A stretch of 64,000 nt of DNA from Bradyrhizobium glycinis (GCF_016031655.1 NZ_JACCHQ010000008.1:62001-126000), one strand, 5' to 3'; numbered from the stretch's first letter, positions 27,225 to 36,417 are shown. Made by a program: numbers and translations. Notes: generated by a model from the letters alone, not told the origin.

Positions 27225-27505
27225 TAAGTCCAAACACCTTTGCGCCCGAGGGCGCACAGCGCTGTCGGGCGTTGACCTCCGGCCTCGAGGCCGGTCGGCG
27301 GGTCGAAAAGAAAGCCTTTCCGAGAAAGTGGCGGGGTTAAACGCCGCTCCCGCTCAAAAGTCAAGGAAAGTTAGGGTGTCGGCCCGCCCTCTGTAAGGCA
27401 AGGTTCTGAAAAGGTGATCCTTTTAGTCGCGGGTTCCTTTTCCGCCAGCCCCCGCCCATATAGGCGGTGATGTCTTACCCTTCCGACCATCCCTAGAAGC
27501 CCGCC

Positions 27506-28570
27506 GTGCCGATCACCCGCCGCCGCCTTTTCGGACTTTTCGCCGGAGCAGGGACGCTGGTCGGCGTTCCCTCCGTCTGGATGTCCAGCATGAAAACCTA
27601 TGACGGTCCCGCCTCCGACCATTTCGACGGCCTGACCTTCTTCGATCCGGACGGGTCGCCGCCGAAATCGTTGCGCGAGGTGCTGCGCTGGCAGTTCAGC
27701 GGCAAGCGGCGGCGGGCGACCTGGCCGGATTGGGCGCCCAGCCCGCACGCCGACACCCCGCCGGCGCGTGTCGATGGCGACAAGGTGCGGCTCTCCTTCG
27801 TCGGCCACGCCAGCTGGCTGATCCAGGCCGGCGGCCTCAACATCCTGGTCGATCCGGTCTGGTCGGAGCGGGTCTCGCCGGTCGCCTGGGCCGGGCCGAA
27901 GCGGCACAACGACCCAGGCATCGCCTTCGAGAAGCTGCCGAAGATCGATGTCGTGCTGGTCTCGCACGGCCACTACGACCATCTCGACATCGCGACGCTG
28001 TCGCGGCTCACCAAGAATTTCGCCCCGCGCGTCGTCACTCCGCTCGGCAACGACGTCACCATGCGCAGCTGGGATCCCACGATCAACGTGGAAGCGTTCG
28101 ACTGGCACGACCGCGTCGAGCTCGGCGAAGGCGTTGCCGTGCATCTGGTGCCGACAAGGCACTGGACCGCGCGCGGCCTGTTCGACCGCAACAAGGCGCT
28201 GTGGGCGAGCTTTGTCCTGGAGACGCCGGCGGGGAAGATCTACGTGGTCTGCGATTCCGGCTACGGCGATGGCCGCCATTTCCGCCGCGTCGCCGAGAAG
28301 CACGGCAAGCTGCGCCTCGCCATCCTCCCCATCGGCGCCTACGAGCCGCGCTGGTTCATGCGCGACCAGCACATGAATCCGGAAGACGCAGTGAAGGCGC
28401 TGGCCGATTGCGGCGCCGAGCAAGCGCTCGGACATCATCACTTCACGTTCCAGTTGACGGACGAAGCGATCGACGCGCCGGCGAAAGCGCTGGTCGAAGC
28501 GCTCGACGCAGCGAAGATACCGCATGAGCGGTTCGTGGCGATGATGCCGGGGCAGGTGGTGGAGATCTAG
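27506..28570 (+). CDS. MBL-fold metallo-hydrolase (NAPE-PLD/UlaG-like)
   Basis: This 354-residue protein has the metallo-beta-lactamase signature SHGHYDHLD near residues 152-160 (HxHxDH) and further ligands in TRHWTARG and ICDSGYGD-like segments. Its layout (GHASWLIQAGGLNILVDPVW) matches the NAPE-PLD/UlaG-like branch that cleaves phosphodiesters or lactones. The N-terminus ITRRRLFGLFAGAGTLVGVP looks like a twin-arginine or Sec signal anchor, suggesting export. The start is GTG at 27506. Its natural substrate is unknown. Confidence 0.87.
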   Translation: MPITRRRLFGLFAGAGTLVGVPSVWMSSMKTYDGPASDHFDGLTFFDPDGSPPKSLREVLRWQFSGKRRRATWPDWAPSPHADTPPARVDGDKVRLSFVGHASWLIQAGGLNILVDPVWSERVSPVAWAGPKRHNDPGIAFEKLPKIDVVLVSHGHYDHLDIATLSRLTKNFAPRVVTPLGNDVTMRSWDPTINVEAFDWHDRVELGEGVAVHLVPTRHWTARGLFDRNKALWASFVLETPAGKIYVVCDSGYGDGRHFRRVAEKHGKLRLAILPIGAYEPRWFMRDQHMNPEDAVKALADCGAEQALGHHHFTFQLTDEAIDAPAKALVEALDAAKIPHERFVAMMPGQVVEI

Positions 28571-28587
28571 GTCGTGTGCCCATAAAC

Positions 28588-28640
28588 CCGGCGGCGTGAT
28601 GCGACGAAAGCAATGTCCGCTTTGCTCCCATAGTGACAAG
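28588..28640. repeat. Short intergenic element related to the Crp/Fnr gene tail
   Basis: GCGACGAAAGCAATGTCCGC followed by TTTGCTCCCATAGTGACAAG. A related sequence (AAAAGCGATATCCGCTTTTC) forms the 3' end of the Crp/Fnr gene at 13797-13816. Elements translating as KADIAF are, to my memory, common at Bradyrhizobium gene ends. Confidence 0.45.
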
Positions 28641-28746
28641 TTCGTGCGGCTCTGCGCCGTTGAACCAGAAAGCCCATGACGCAACAAAACACCATGGATT
28701 TCTTTCGGTCGGAAGACCTTGATTGATCGATGGATGGAGCCGACCT

Positions 28747-29157
28747 GTGCGATTTTTGCTGAGAATTGTGCTTGCAACCGCTCTCGTGAACCTTGCTCCA
28801 GCCGTCGCCCAGGCGAAGAATGCCGTCGCTTCTCCTGCCTTGCAGAAGGAATTCGATGGCTTCATCGAGAAGTTTCGCGCGGCGCTGAAGGCAAACGATT
28901 CCGCCGCCGTCGCCGCTATGACAAGATTGCCGTTCATGAATGACAACGCAATTCGCGACGCCGCGCAATTTGGTGCCAAGACCTATCGGACCTCGTTCAC
29001 GCCAAAAAATCGCGCATGTATTCAGCGCGGCAAGGCCGTCTACGATCGCGATGATTATAAGAACGACAGTTACTTCATCTTCTGTGGCGAGCTCATCTTC
29101 GTCTTTACCAAGACGCCGGCGGGGTTCCTTTTTACAGATATCAGCGTGAATGACTGA
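28747..29157 (+). CDS. Small exported protein of unknown function
   Basis: This 136-residue protein has a Sec signal peptide starting at GTG 28747 (RFLLRIVLATALVNLAPAVA, cleavage near AQA). The mature part is helical then beta-rich (FDGFIEKFRAALKANDSAAV, later YFIFCGELIFVFTKTPAGF), with two Cys that might pair. The shape resembles SnoaL/NTF2-like accumulators (LKANDSAAVAAMTRLPF) but I am not sure. A TTG start at 28723 is an alternative. It stands alone. Confidence 0.7.
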   Translation: MRFLLRIVLATALVNLAPAVAQAKNAVASPALQKEFDGFIEKFRAALKANDSAAVAAMTRLPFMNDNAIRDAAQFGAKTYRTSFTPKNRACIQRGKAVYDRDDYKNDSYFIFCGELIFVFTKTPAGFLFTDISVND

Positions 29158-29261
29158 TCAGGCAACAATGCGATCCACTGCCGCCGAACGCATGATCGGT
29201 CGCCTCGCTTAGCGACGTATTGGATGCAGCAACCTAGGCGATGGGCCTCCTACGAACGAGG

Positions 29262-29966
29262 CTACTGCCCCTGCTTGATCGCCCAGCTCACATTCACCGT
29301 CACCGTCAGCGTCTCCTCGCCCGGGGCGACCGCGGCCTGCGGGGCTGCGGCCATTGGCGCTGCCATGCGGCCCTTGAACAGCGGCACCGGGCCGCCGCCC
29401 TCGGTGACGCTGAGCGGCGCGCCCAGTGTCACGCCGGCGGCCTTCGCATAAATCTCCGCCTTGCGGCGCGCATCGGCAACGGCCTGCTCGCGCGCATCAT
29501 CCAGCAGCTTCGAGGCCTGCGTCACCTCGAACGAGATGTTGCCGATGTCGTTGGCGCCGGCGCTGACCAGCGTGTCGATGATGCTGGCCACCTTGGTCAC
29601 GTCGCGGATCTTCACGGTGACGCGGTTGCTCGCGCGGAAGCCTGTTACGGGCGAGGCGCCGGTGGATTTGTTCTGGCTGTATTGCGGCTGCAGCGACAGC
29701 CGCGAGGTCTGGTAATCCTTCTCGGCGATCCCTGCGCCCTTCAGCGCCAGCAGCACCTTGCCCATCGCGGCGTTGTTGGCATCGGACGCTTCCTTCGCGG
29801 TCTTGGCGTCGCTGGCGACGCCGGCATCGATTTGCGCGAGATCGGGCGCCGCGGAGACCGAGGCTTCGCCGCTCACCGAGATCGCGGAGGGAAAGTCCTC
29901 GGCACGCGCGGGCGCGGTGAGCAGCGTGGCGGCGAGGACGGCGGCAAGTAGGGCAGGCTTTTTCAT
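29262..29966 (-). CDS. SIMPL domain-containing protein (DUF541)
   Basis: This 234-residue exported protein has a signal peptide (MKKPALLAAVLAATLLTAPA) and a SIMPL domain: ISVSGEASVSAAPDLAQIDAG at the start, YQTSRLSLQPQYSQ near residue 100, and VRDV/ITKVASIIDTLVSAGAN-like helices later. Bacterial members (BP26/OMP28 of Brucella) form periplasmic ring or channel-like assemblies and are linked to oxidative-stress resistance. The start lies six bases past the stop of the upstream GyrI-like gene, so the two form an operon. Confidence 0.88.
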   Translation of the reverse strand: MKKPALLAAVLAATLLTAPARAEDFPSAISVSGEASVSAAPDLAQIDAGVASDAKTAKEASDANNAAMGKVLLALKGAGIAEKDYQTSRLSLQPQYSQNKSTGASPVTGFRASNRVTVKIRDVTKVASIIDTLVSAGANDIGNISFEVTQASKLLDDAREQAVADARRKAEIYAKAAGVTLGAPLSVTEGGGPVPLFKGRMAAPMAAAPQAAVAPGEETLTVTVNVSWAIKQGQ

Positions 29967-29971
29967 CAGTC

Positions 29972-30703
29972 TCACTTCAGCGGCACGAAAACATTGATCA
30001 CAAGCTTGTCCTCGGCCGTCTTCAGGGGATCGGTGAGGTACTCCTCGATAAAGGTGTCCTTGGCTTCCAGCCTCTTGTCATCAAGGTGGTTGGTGATCGC
30101 CTCATAGGTGTTGTCCATGTTGTCGTAGGAGCCGCGATGGACGAATTTCAGCGCCTTGCCTTCAGGCGACTTGCCGATGCTCATGTCCTTGGACAAGTTC
30201 TTCGGGTCCTGATCGACCGGGATCTCGGCAAGGAACGTGAAGCCGGTATCGTCGGTCGAGGTGTAGACGATCATCGAATTGCCCGACGGCTTGATGCCCT
30301 GCTTGTCCAAGAACGTGTTCAACGCCTTGAAGGCGTCGATCAGCGTGTCGAAGGCGGCGTCCCAATTGGCAGTGCCCTTGACCATCACGACCTTCTTCGG
30401 CTCGAGAATGGTCTCGAGGCCGAAGGGATCGGCGGTCTGAACCGGGGCCGGCGTCGCGGCGGCCGCCGGGGGCGGGGCCGGCGGGGCGGGAGATGGTGAA
30501 GCGCTGGCCGCGGGTGAAGGCGTCGCCGCGGGGGCCGGCGAGGCGCTTGCGGCCGGGGCGGGTGCTGTCGATGGCGCGGGCGAAGGGCTCGCGGAGGCCG
30601 CCGGCGCCGGGCTCGGCGTCTGCGCCAGCGCGCTGGACAGCCCATGCGACAAGGCCGCAGCCGGGATCAGCGCGGCCAGCACAACACGACGAAAAGTGTT
30701 CAT
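29972..30703 (-). CDS. Exported GyrI-like effector-binding domain protein
   Basis: This 243-residue protein has a signal peptide (VVLAALIPAAALSHGLSSALA), a low-complexity Pro/Ala/Ser linker of about 60 residues (residues 28-90), and a C-terminal GyrI/SOUL-like effector-binding domain (FDTLIDAFKALNTFLDKQGI, GNSMIVYTSTDDTGFTFLAE, GKALKFVHRGSYDNMDNTYE). GyrI-like domains usually bind small ligands or act in the cytoplasm; an exported copy on a flexible tether is less common. It is cotranscribed with the SIMPL gene. Function unknown. Confidence 0.83.
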   Translation of the reverse strand: MNTFRRVVLAALIPAAALSHGLSSALAQTPSPAPAASASPSPAPSTAPAPAASASPAPAATPSPAASASPSPAPPAPPPAAAATPAPVQTADPFGLETILEPKKVVMVKGTANWDAAFDTLIDAFKALNTFLDKQGIKPSGNSMIVYTSTDDTGFTFLAEIPVDQDPKNLSKDMSIGKSPEGKALKFVHRGSYDNMDNTYEAITNHLDDKRLEAKDTFIEEYLTDPLKTAEDKLVINVFVPLK

Positions 30704-30733
30704 TTTATTCTCCCCGAGGCCCCCGCTTCGTCA

Positions 30734-30776
30734 GGGCCTCAATTCATCAAGGCCTTACCCACCAAGGCCTTAACCC
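30734..30776. promoter_or_regulatory. Triple AAGGCCTT-like repeat upstream of the GyrI-like gene
   Basis: Two copies of CAAGGCCTTA(A)CCC at 30748-30760 and 30763-30776, plus a degenerate AGGGCCTC at 30733-30740. The GGCC cores are spaced 16 and 15 bases. The array begins about 30 bases upstream of the minus-strand start at 30703 and 160 bases before dapF. It may be an operator, but this is unproven. Confidence 0.4.
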
Positions 30777-30937
30777 GGCCGCGCGTCCCGCGCCGTTCTA
30801 ACACGCGAGCGCCGAATTCGTCCCATGACAGATGCGTCATGGCAGGCACCTTGGCCCATGTCCCGGTCCGCGGCGGCAAATCACTGGCCAAGCCGGCAAG
30901 GATCGCCATATAAGGCAGGCGAAATTCGGGAATTTTC

Positions 30938-31813
30938 ATGAGCGCGCTGGCCAACCACGCATTTGCCAAGATGAACGGCATCGGCAACGAGATCGTCGTT
31001 GTCGACTTGCGCGATTCGACGGCCAAGGTCACGCCGGACGACGCCCGCGCCGTGGCCTCCGCGAACGGCGGCGTGGCTTACGACCAGCTCATGGTGCTCT
31101 CGAGGCCGCGGCTCGACGGCACCGAAGCCTTCATCAGCATCTACAATAATGACGGCTCGGAGGCCGGCGCCTGCGGCAACGGCATGCGCTGCGTCGTGCG
31201 CCGCATCTTCGAGAAGACCGGGCAGACCACCGCGACCTTCGAGACGGCCGCCGGCCTGCTCAATGCCTGGCAGGGGCCAGCGCCCGACCTCTACACAGTG
31301 GATATGGGCGCGCCAAAATTCGGCTGGCAGGACATTCCGCTGGCGGAAGAGTTTCGCGATACCCGCTACATCGAATTGCAGATCGGGCCGATCGACAATC
31401 CCATTCTGCATTCGCCCTCAGTGGTGAGCATGGGCAATCCGCACGCGGTGTTCTGGGTCGAGGACGTCGAGGCCTACGATCTCGGCCGCTTCGGGCCGCT
31501 CCTGGAAAACCATCCGATCTTCCCCGAGCGCGCCAATATCACGCTGGCCCATATCGTCGATCGCGAGCACATCACGATCCGCACCTGGGAGCGCGGTGCC
31601 GGCCTGACCAAGGCGTGCGGATCGGCGGCCTGCGCCACGGCCGTCGCCGCCGCGCGGCTGAAGCGCGCCGAGCGCAAGGTCGAGATCACGTTGCCGGGCG
31701 GCAAGCTCGGCATCGAATGGCGCGAGCGCGATGACCACGTGCTGATGACGGGCACGGCGACCTTCGAATATGAGGGCACCTTCGATCCGGCGCTGTTCGC
31801 GCCGGTCGCCTGA
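30938..31813 (+). CDS. dapF: Diaminopimelate epimerase
   Basis: This 291-residue enzyme converts LL- to meso-diaminopimelate for lysine and peptidoglycan. It begins near [18 protein letters not shown] and has both catalytic cysteine motifs: GACGNGMRC near residue 76 and [15 protein letters not shown] near residue 226. The stop overlaps the start of mtaB by one base (TGATG at 31811-31815). The dapF-mtaB-ftsY order is standard in Rhizobiales. Confidence 0.96.
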   Translation: MSALANHAFAKMNGIGNEIVVVDLRDSTAKVTPDDARAVASANGGVAYDQLMVLSRPRLDGTEAFISIYNNDGSEAGACGNGMRCVVRRIFEKTGQTTATFETAAGLLNAWQGPAPDLYTVDMGAPKFGWQDIPLAEEFRDTRYIELQIGPIDNPILHSPSVVSMGNPHAVFWVEDVEAYDLGRFGPLLENHPIFPERANITLAHIVDREHITIRTWERGAGLTKACGSAACATAVAAARLKRAERKVEITLPGGKLGIEWRERDDHVLMTGTATFEYEGTFDPALFAPVA

Positions 31814-33066
31814 TGGCCGTCGACATCGTCACCTTCGGCTGCCGCCTCAACGCCTTCGAGGCCGAGGTGATTCGCAGCAAGGCGGAAGCCGCGGGGCTTT
31901 ACGACACAATCGTCATCAACAGCTGCGCCGTCACGAACGAGGCGGTGGCTCAGGCGCGCCAGTCGATCCGCAAGCTGAAGCGCGAGCGCCCCGAGGCGCG
32001 CATCGTCGTCACCGGCTGCGCGGCGCAGACGCAGGCTGCGATGTTCGCCGACATGGCCGAGGTCGATCGCGTCGTCGGCAATGACGACAAGATGCGCGGC
32101 GAAGCATGGCGGGACACGCGCGACGCTTTCGATCTCGGCGCCAGCGAGAAGATCGCCGTCAGCGACATCATGGCGGTGAAGGAGATGGCGCCGCATCTCG
32201 TCGATGGCTATGCGAGCGGCCTGCCGCGTGTGTTCGTGCAGGTGCAGAACGGCTGTGACCATCGCTGCACCTTCTGCATCATCCCGTTCGGCCGCGGCAA
32301 TTCGCGCTCGGTGCCGATGGGCGCGGTGGTCGATCAGGTGCGCACCCTGGTCGAACGCGGCCATGCCGAGGTCGTGCTGACGGGCGTCGACCTCACCAGC
32401 TATGGTGCGGACCTGCCCGGCGCGCCGAAGCTAGGCATGCTGACCAAGCAGATCCTGCGGCATGTGCCGGACCTGAGGCGCCTGCGCATCTCCTCGATCG
32501 ATTCGATCGAGGCGGATGACGACCTGCTCGACGCCATCGCTGAGGATGCGCGGCTGATGCCGCATCTGCATTTGTCGCTGCAGTCAGGCGACGACATGAT
32601 CCTGAAGCGCATGAAGCGGCGGCATTCGCGAAATGACGCCATCGCGTTCTGCGAGCAGGTGCGCCGCCTGCGCCCTGATGTCGTCTTCGGCGCCGATATC
32701 ATCGCGGGCTTCCCGACCGAGACCGAGGAGATGTTCTCGCGCTCGCTCGACCTCGTCGAGCAATGCGGCCTGACCTTCCTGCACGTCTTCCCCTATTCCC
32801 CGCGGCCCGGCACGCCGGCTGCGCGGATGCCGCAGGTGGCGGGGCCTGAGATCAAGGCGCGTGCGAAGCGGCTGCGGGCTGCGGGGGAGGCGGCCTTGCG
32901 GCAGCGCCTGCAAGCCGAGACCGGCGCAACGCGCGAGGTGCTGATCGAGAGCGAGGGGCAGGGCCGCACGGAGCATTATCTGGCGGTGGCGATTGCGGGC
33001 GAGCGGGTCGGGAGCGTGGTGTCGCTGAGGATAGCCGGCAGCGATGGCGAGCGTCTGACCACATAA
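31813..33066 (+). CDS. mtaB: tRNA t6A37 methylthiotransferase MtaB
   Basis: This 417-residue radical-SAM enzyme adds the 2-methylthio group to t6A37. The UPF0004 domain has FGCRLNAFEAEV, INSCAVTNEA and VVTGCAAQTQA; the radical-SAM CxxxCxxC appears in NGCDHRCTFCIIPFGRG near residue 145. A short C-terminal region may hold a reduced TRAM-like fold. It is translationally coupled to dapF. With tsaB (11.3-12.0 kb) this window holds two steps of the ms2t6A pathway. Confidence 0.94.
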   Translation: MAVDIVTFGCRLNAFEAEVIRSKAEAAGLYDTIVINSCAVTNEAVAQARQSIRKLKRERPEARIVVTGCAAQTQAAMFADMAEVDRVVGNDDKMRGEAWRDTRDAFDLGASEKIAVSDIMAVKEMAPHLVDGYASGLPRVFVQVQNGCDHRCTFCIIPFGRGNSRSVPMGAVVDQVRTLVERGHAEVVLTGVDLTSYGADLPGAPKLGMLTKQILRHVPDLRRLRISSIDSIEADDDLLDAIAEDARLMPHLHLSLQSGDDMILKRMKRRHSRNDAIAFCEQVRRLRPDVVFGADIIAGFPTETEEMFSRSLDLVEQCGLTFLHVFPYSPRPGTPAARMPQVAGPEIKARAKRLRAAGEAALRQRLQAETGATREVLIESEGQGRTEHYLAVAIAGERVGSVVSLRIAGSDGERLTT

Positions 33067-33071
33067 TTGGT

Positions 33072-33176
33072 GTCGTCGCCCGGCTCGACCGGGCGACCCA
33101 GTACGCCGCGGCTTCTCGGTTCAATCTCCGTCGTCTCTGGAATACTGGATTGCCCGCTTTCGCGGGCAATGACAGC
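33072..33176. repeat. Intergenic palindromic repeat, family G copy 1
   Basis: GTCGTCGCCCGGCTCGACCGG at left with an inner CGCCGCGG and TCTGGAATACTGGATTG, closing GCCCGCTTTCGCGGGCAATGAC. It separates mtaB from the convergent DUF2336 gene. Confidence 0.7.
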
Positions 33177-33202
33177 GGAATGTGTAATGAGCAGCAAGCG
33201 CC

Positions 33203-34312
33203 CTACAGCGCCCTTACCTGCCAGAACCGCAGCGTCCGCTTGGCGTTCTCCGCCGTCATTCTCGCAAAATGCCCCTGTGCCCTCGCGATGTCCGCCGGCT
33301 TCATCGCGCCTGTCGCGAAACGGCATTCGAGCACGGCCATGGTCGTTTCCCAGCTGAGCTGCGCGGCCTTGCAGGGCACCAGCAGGCCGTCCTCGCGAAG
33401 GCTCTGCATCAGCGGACGAATCACCTCGATCGTCGACCCCGATAACGCCGCCAGCGCGGCCACGGTCTCCTCATAGCGCCGCTGTCTGGCGAAGCCGAGC
33501 AACGTCGCCTCGTTGAGCTGGCCGGTGGCTTTGAGGCCGGCAATGGCGCGCTTGGCACCTTCGAAATCGCGGACGCCGGACATTTCGCGCTCGGCGCCGA
33601 TGGCGACGGCGGCGATCGCGCTCTGGATCTCCTCGAACAGATGCGGCGGGGCGCGCGACAACAGGCGGGTGCGCACGGCATCGGTCGCCGAGCGCAGCAA
33701 TTGGCGGCGCAGCTCCGAGGGCAAATCAACGCGGACGCCGACGCTGACCGCGAGCTCCGGATCGCTTTCGGCCTGGCCGACGATGATGGCAAATCCCTTA
33801 CCGGAGACGCGCGCGCCCGGATTGGCGGCGAGCCGCCGGCTGACGCTGGGATAGCGGCGCGCCAGCAGCGCGTCCGTGACGATCTCCTTTAGCCACCAGC
33901 GGCCGGCGACGGCGAGCAGATGCGGCTCGCCCTTGCTCGATGCGATTTTCACCAGTTCGCCGTCGTCGAGGCGCGCGGATTCCTGCAGCACGGGACCGGC
34001 GATGCGGATCTCGTCATTGTTGGCGAGGCGGCGGATCACCGACGGCGGCGCCTGCGCGATCGGCGCCAGTTGCGCGCTGATCTCGGCCAGCGCCACGCGC
34101 GCTGCCACATCGGCGATGGCGCGCAGCTCGATGGTGCCGATCAGGCGCTCGAGCACGTCGTCGAACAGCGCGATCTGCTCGTCGTCGAAATTGCCGGCGG
34201 AGGAGAGGAACAGCTCGGTGACGCGCCGGGCCGTCGCCACACCCTTTTCCGGCGAGCCGATCCGAAGTGCGGATTCAACCTCGTCGATGATCGATAGCCC
34301 GGCCTTGGTCAT
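33203..34312 (-). CDS. DUF2336 domain-containing protein
   Basis: This 369-residue cytosolic protein begins MTKAGLSIIDEVESALRIGS, with repeated helical units (VIRRLANNDEIRIAGPVLQE; YPSVSRRLAANPGARVSGKG) like those of HEAT-type solenoids. The C-terminal LLGFARQRRYEETVAALAAL and final TLRFWQVRAL align with the partial DUF2336 protein at 1-708. I chose the ATG at 34312; the longer frame to 34501 runs through a family D repeat. Caulobacter relatives are linked to cell-cycle or polar signalling, but function is not established. Confidence 0.87.
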   Translation of the reverse strand: MTKAGLSIIDEVESALRIGSPEKGVATARRVTELFLSSAGNFDDEQIALFDDVLERLIGTIELRAIADVAARVALAEISAQLAPIAQAPPSVIRRLANNDEIRIAGPVLQESARLDDGELVKIASSKGEPHLLAVAGRWWLKEIVTDALLARRYPSVSRRLAANPGARVSGKGFAIIVGQAESDPELAVSVGVRVDLPSELRRQLLRSATDAVRTRLLSRAPPHLFEEIQSAIAAVAIGAEREMSGVRDFEGAKRAIAGLKATGQLNEATLLGFARQRRYEETVAALAALSGSTIEVIRPLMQSLREDGLLVPCKAAQLSWETTMAVLECRFATGAMKPADIARAQGHFARMTAENAKRTLRFWQVRAL

Positions 34313-34450
34313 CACGCGCGGCTCGTCCTGAGCGGTTACGGAAGCTTGTTCTAAGCAACCGATATCATTAGAGGCGAGCGCTGAAGGTTTCGTAAACCAT
34401 GGGGCTTGAGAGCGGCTGGCTTGCGCAAGATGCAGCCGCGGCGTCGGTGT

Positions 34451-34578
34451 GCTCCCTCCCCCGCTCGCGGGGGAGGGGTGGGGAGAGGGTTGTCTCCGCA
34501 AGCGAGGACCCCCGAGAGGATAGAGCCCTCACCCGGATCGCTTCGCGATCCGACCTCTCCCGCAAGCGGGAGAGGTGA
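34451..34578. repeat. Intergenic palindromic repeat, family D copy 4
   Basis: Begins GCTCCCTCCCCCGCTCGCGG, has ACCCGGATCGCTTCGCGATCC in the middle, and closes ACCTCTCCCGCAAGCGGGAG. It lies between the DUF2336 gene and the RluA-type gene. Confidence 0.83.
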
Positions 34579-34591
34579 ACAACAGCGGCAC

Positions 34592-35293
34592 CTACTCCCC
34601 ATTCCACCCGCAGGCCCGGAGCTTCTCATGCATATGCGGCGGGGCCGGCGCCACCACGCGGACGGGCTCCTTGTTCCGGGAGATCGGCACCACGATCTCG
34701 CGCGAATGCAGGTGCAGGCGCGGCTCGCCAAAGCGCGGGCCGTTGCCGTAAATGTTATCGCCGAAGATCGGCCAGCCGCTCGCGGCCGCGTGCACCCGCA
34801 ATTGATGGGTCCGCCCCGTCACCGGTTCCATGGCAAGCCAGGCGAAACCGTCGCCCCGGCCCAACACTTTCCAGTTCGTGATCGCCTTCTGCCCTTCCGG
34901 ATCGGGCTTCTGCCACCAGCCGCGCTCGGCATTGAGCCGGCCGAGCGGCATGTCGATGGTGCCTTCATCTTCGGCAGGGCCGCCTTCGACCACGGTCCAG
35001 TAGATCTTGCCGATCTTGCCGTGCTTGAACAGGAGGCCCAGCGATGCCGTCGCCTTGCGGTGGCGGCCGAGCACGAGGCACCCCGAGGTGTCCTTGTCCA
35101 GCCGGTGGGCCAGCACCGGCGGGCGCGGCAGGCCGAAACGCAGCGCGTCGAAGGAATCCTCCAGGTTGGGGCCGCCCTTGGGGCCGCGATGCACCGGCAG
35201 GCCGGCGGGCTTGTCGATGACCAGCATCAGGCCGTCGCGATGGAGCACGCGGGCCAGGATCTCATCGGCGGTCAATTGGGGAACATCGAGCAA
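34592..35293 (-). CDS. RluA-family pseudouridine synthase
   Basis: This 233-residue enzyme isomerizes uridine to pseudouridine in rRNA or tRNA. Catalytic Asp66 lies in AHRLDKDTSGCLVLGRH, and VTGRTHQLRVHAAASGWPI near residue 160 is the family's second motif. There is no S4 domain, unlike RluC/RluD. Length fits the short RluA/TruC group, but the target uridine cannot be read from sequence. It is divergent from ftsY, with 57 bases between the two starts. Confidence 0.92.
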   Translation of the reverse strand: MLDVPQLTADEILARVLHRDGLMLVIDKPAGLPVHRGPKGGPNLEDSFDALRFGLPRPPVLAHRLDKDTSGCLVLGRHRKATASLGLLFKHGKIGKIYWTVVEGGPAEDEGTIDMPLGRLNAERGWWQKPDPEGQKAITNWKVLGRGDGFAWLAMEPVTGRTHQLRVHAAASGWPIFGDNIYGNGPRFGEPRLHLHSREIVVPISRNKEPVRVVAPAPPHMHEKLRACGWNGE

Positions 35294-35350
35294 TTGCAGG
35301 ACTTTCGGTCAAGGCTTTCGTTTACGGGCCGGAACGGCTAACACGCCACC

Positions 35351-36295
35351 ATGAACGATACCACGTCAGATCCCCCGAAGCTGAGCTGGTGGCGCCGCCT
35401 GTCCAACGGGTTGAAGCGCACCTCGTCGTCGCTTGGGACCGCGGTCGCCGACCTCGTCACCAAGCGCAAGCTCGACCGCGCCATGCTCGACGACATCGAG
35501 GACGTGCTGCTGCGCGCCGACCTCGGCACATCCGTCGCGGTGCGCATTGCCGATGCCGTCGGCGCGGGACGTTACGACAAGGCGATCTCGGCGGACGAGG
35601 TCAAGGACGTCGTCGCGACCGAGGTCGAGAAGGTGCTGTCGCCGGTGGCAAAACCGCTCGTGATCGATGCGGCCAAGAAGCCGTTCGTCATTCTCGTCGT
35701 CGGCGTCAACGGCTCCGGCAAGACCACGACGATCGGCAAGCTGTCGCAGAAATTCGCCTCGGAAGGCCGCAAGGTGATGCTGGCCGCCGGCGACACGTTT
35801 CGCGCCGCCGCCATCGAGCAGCTCAAGGTCTGGGGCGAGCGGACGAAGACGCCCGTCATCGCAGGCGCGCAGGGCTCGGATTCCGCAAGCCTCGCCTTCA
35901 ACGCGCTCACCGCGGCGAAGGAGCAGAATGTCGACGTGCTGCTGATCGACACCGCCGGCCGCTTGCAGAACAAGGCCGAGCTGATGAACGAGCTCGAGAA
36001 GGTCGTGCGCGTGATTCGCAAGGTCGATGACACCGCGCCGCATGCCGTGCTGCTGGTGTTGGATGCGACCGTTGGCCAGAATGCGCTGTCGCAGGTCGAG
36101 GCCTTCCATCGCACCGCCGGGGTCACCGGCCTCGTGATGACCAAGCTCGATGGCACCGCGCGCGGCGGCATCCTGGTGGCGCTCGCGGAGAAATTCAAGC
36201 TGCCGGTGCACTTCATCGGCGTCGGCGAAGGCGTCGACGATCTCGCGCCCTTCACCGCGCGCGACTTCGCCCGCGCCATCGCCGGAATCGAATAG
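35351..36295 (+). CDS. ftsY: Signal recognition particle receptor FtsY
   Basis: This 314-residue GTPase has an N domain (LSWWRRLSNGLKRTSSSLGT) and a G domain with GVNGSGKTTTIGKLSQKF near residue 118, DTAGRLQNKAELMNEL and TKLDGTARGGILVALAEKF. The acidic A domain found in E. coli FtsY is absent, as is usual in alphaproteobacteria. It partners with Ffh encoded at 25516-27069. Confidence 0.97.
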   Translation: MNDTTSDPPKLSWWRRLSNGLKRTSSSLGTAVADLVTKRKLDRAMLDDIEDVLLRADLGTSVAVRIADAVGAGRYDKAISADEVKDVVATEVEKVLSPVAKPLVIDAAKKPFVILVVGVNGSGKTTTIGKLSQKFASEGRKVMLAAGDTFRAAAIEQLKVWGERTKTPVIAGAQGSDSASLAFNALTAAKEQNVDVLLIDTAGRLQNKAELMNELEKVVRVIRKVDDTAPHAVLLVLDATVGQNALSQVEAFHRTAGVTGLVMTKLDGTARGGILVALAEKFKLPVHFIGVGEGVDDLAPFTARDFARAIAGIE

Positions 36296-36297
36296 CG

Positions 36298-36400
36298 TCA
36301 TCCTTCGAGACGCCGCTTGCGCGGCTCCTCAGGATGAGGTCGTGCCACACATGAGGTCCTCATCCTGAGGAGACCGCGAAGCGGTCGTCTCGAAGGATGG
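36298..36400. repeat. Intergenic palindromic repeat, family E copy 1
   Basis: TCATCCTTCGAGACGCCGCTTGCGCGGCTCC and, at the other end, GAGACCGCGAAGCGGTCGTC then TCGAAGGATG form an inverted repeat of about 103 bases with CTCAGGATGAGG and CCTCATCCTGAG pairing inside. A rearranged relative is at 45663-45768. Confidence 0.85.
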
Positions 36401-36417
36401 GAGAGACGGAAGAGAGA

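Noticed and set aside
25510..27396. Plus-strand open frame of 628 codons opposite ffh
   Set aside because: Shadow of ffh. The minus strand encodes complete SRP54 with NG and M domains.
36298..36400. Transcription terminator of ftsY
   Set aside because: The inverted repeat is a family E element with no T-tract; any termination would be incidental.
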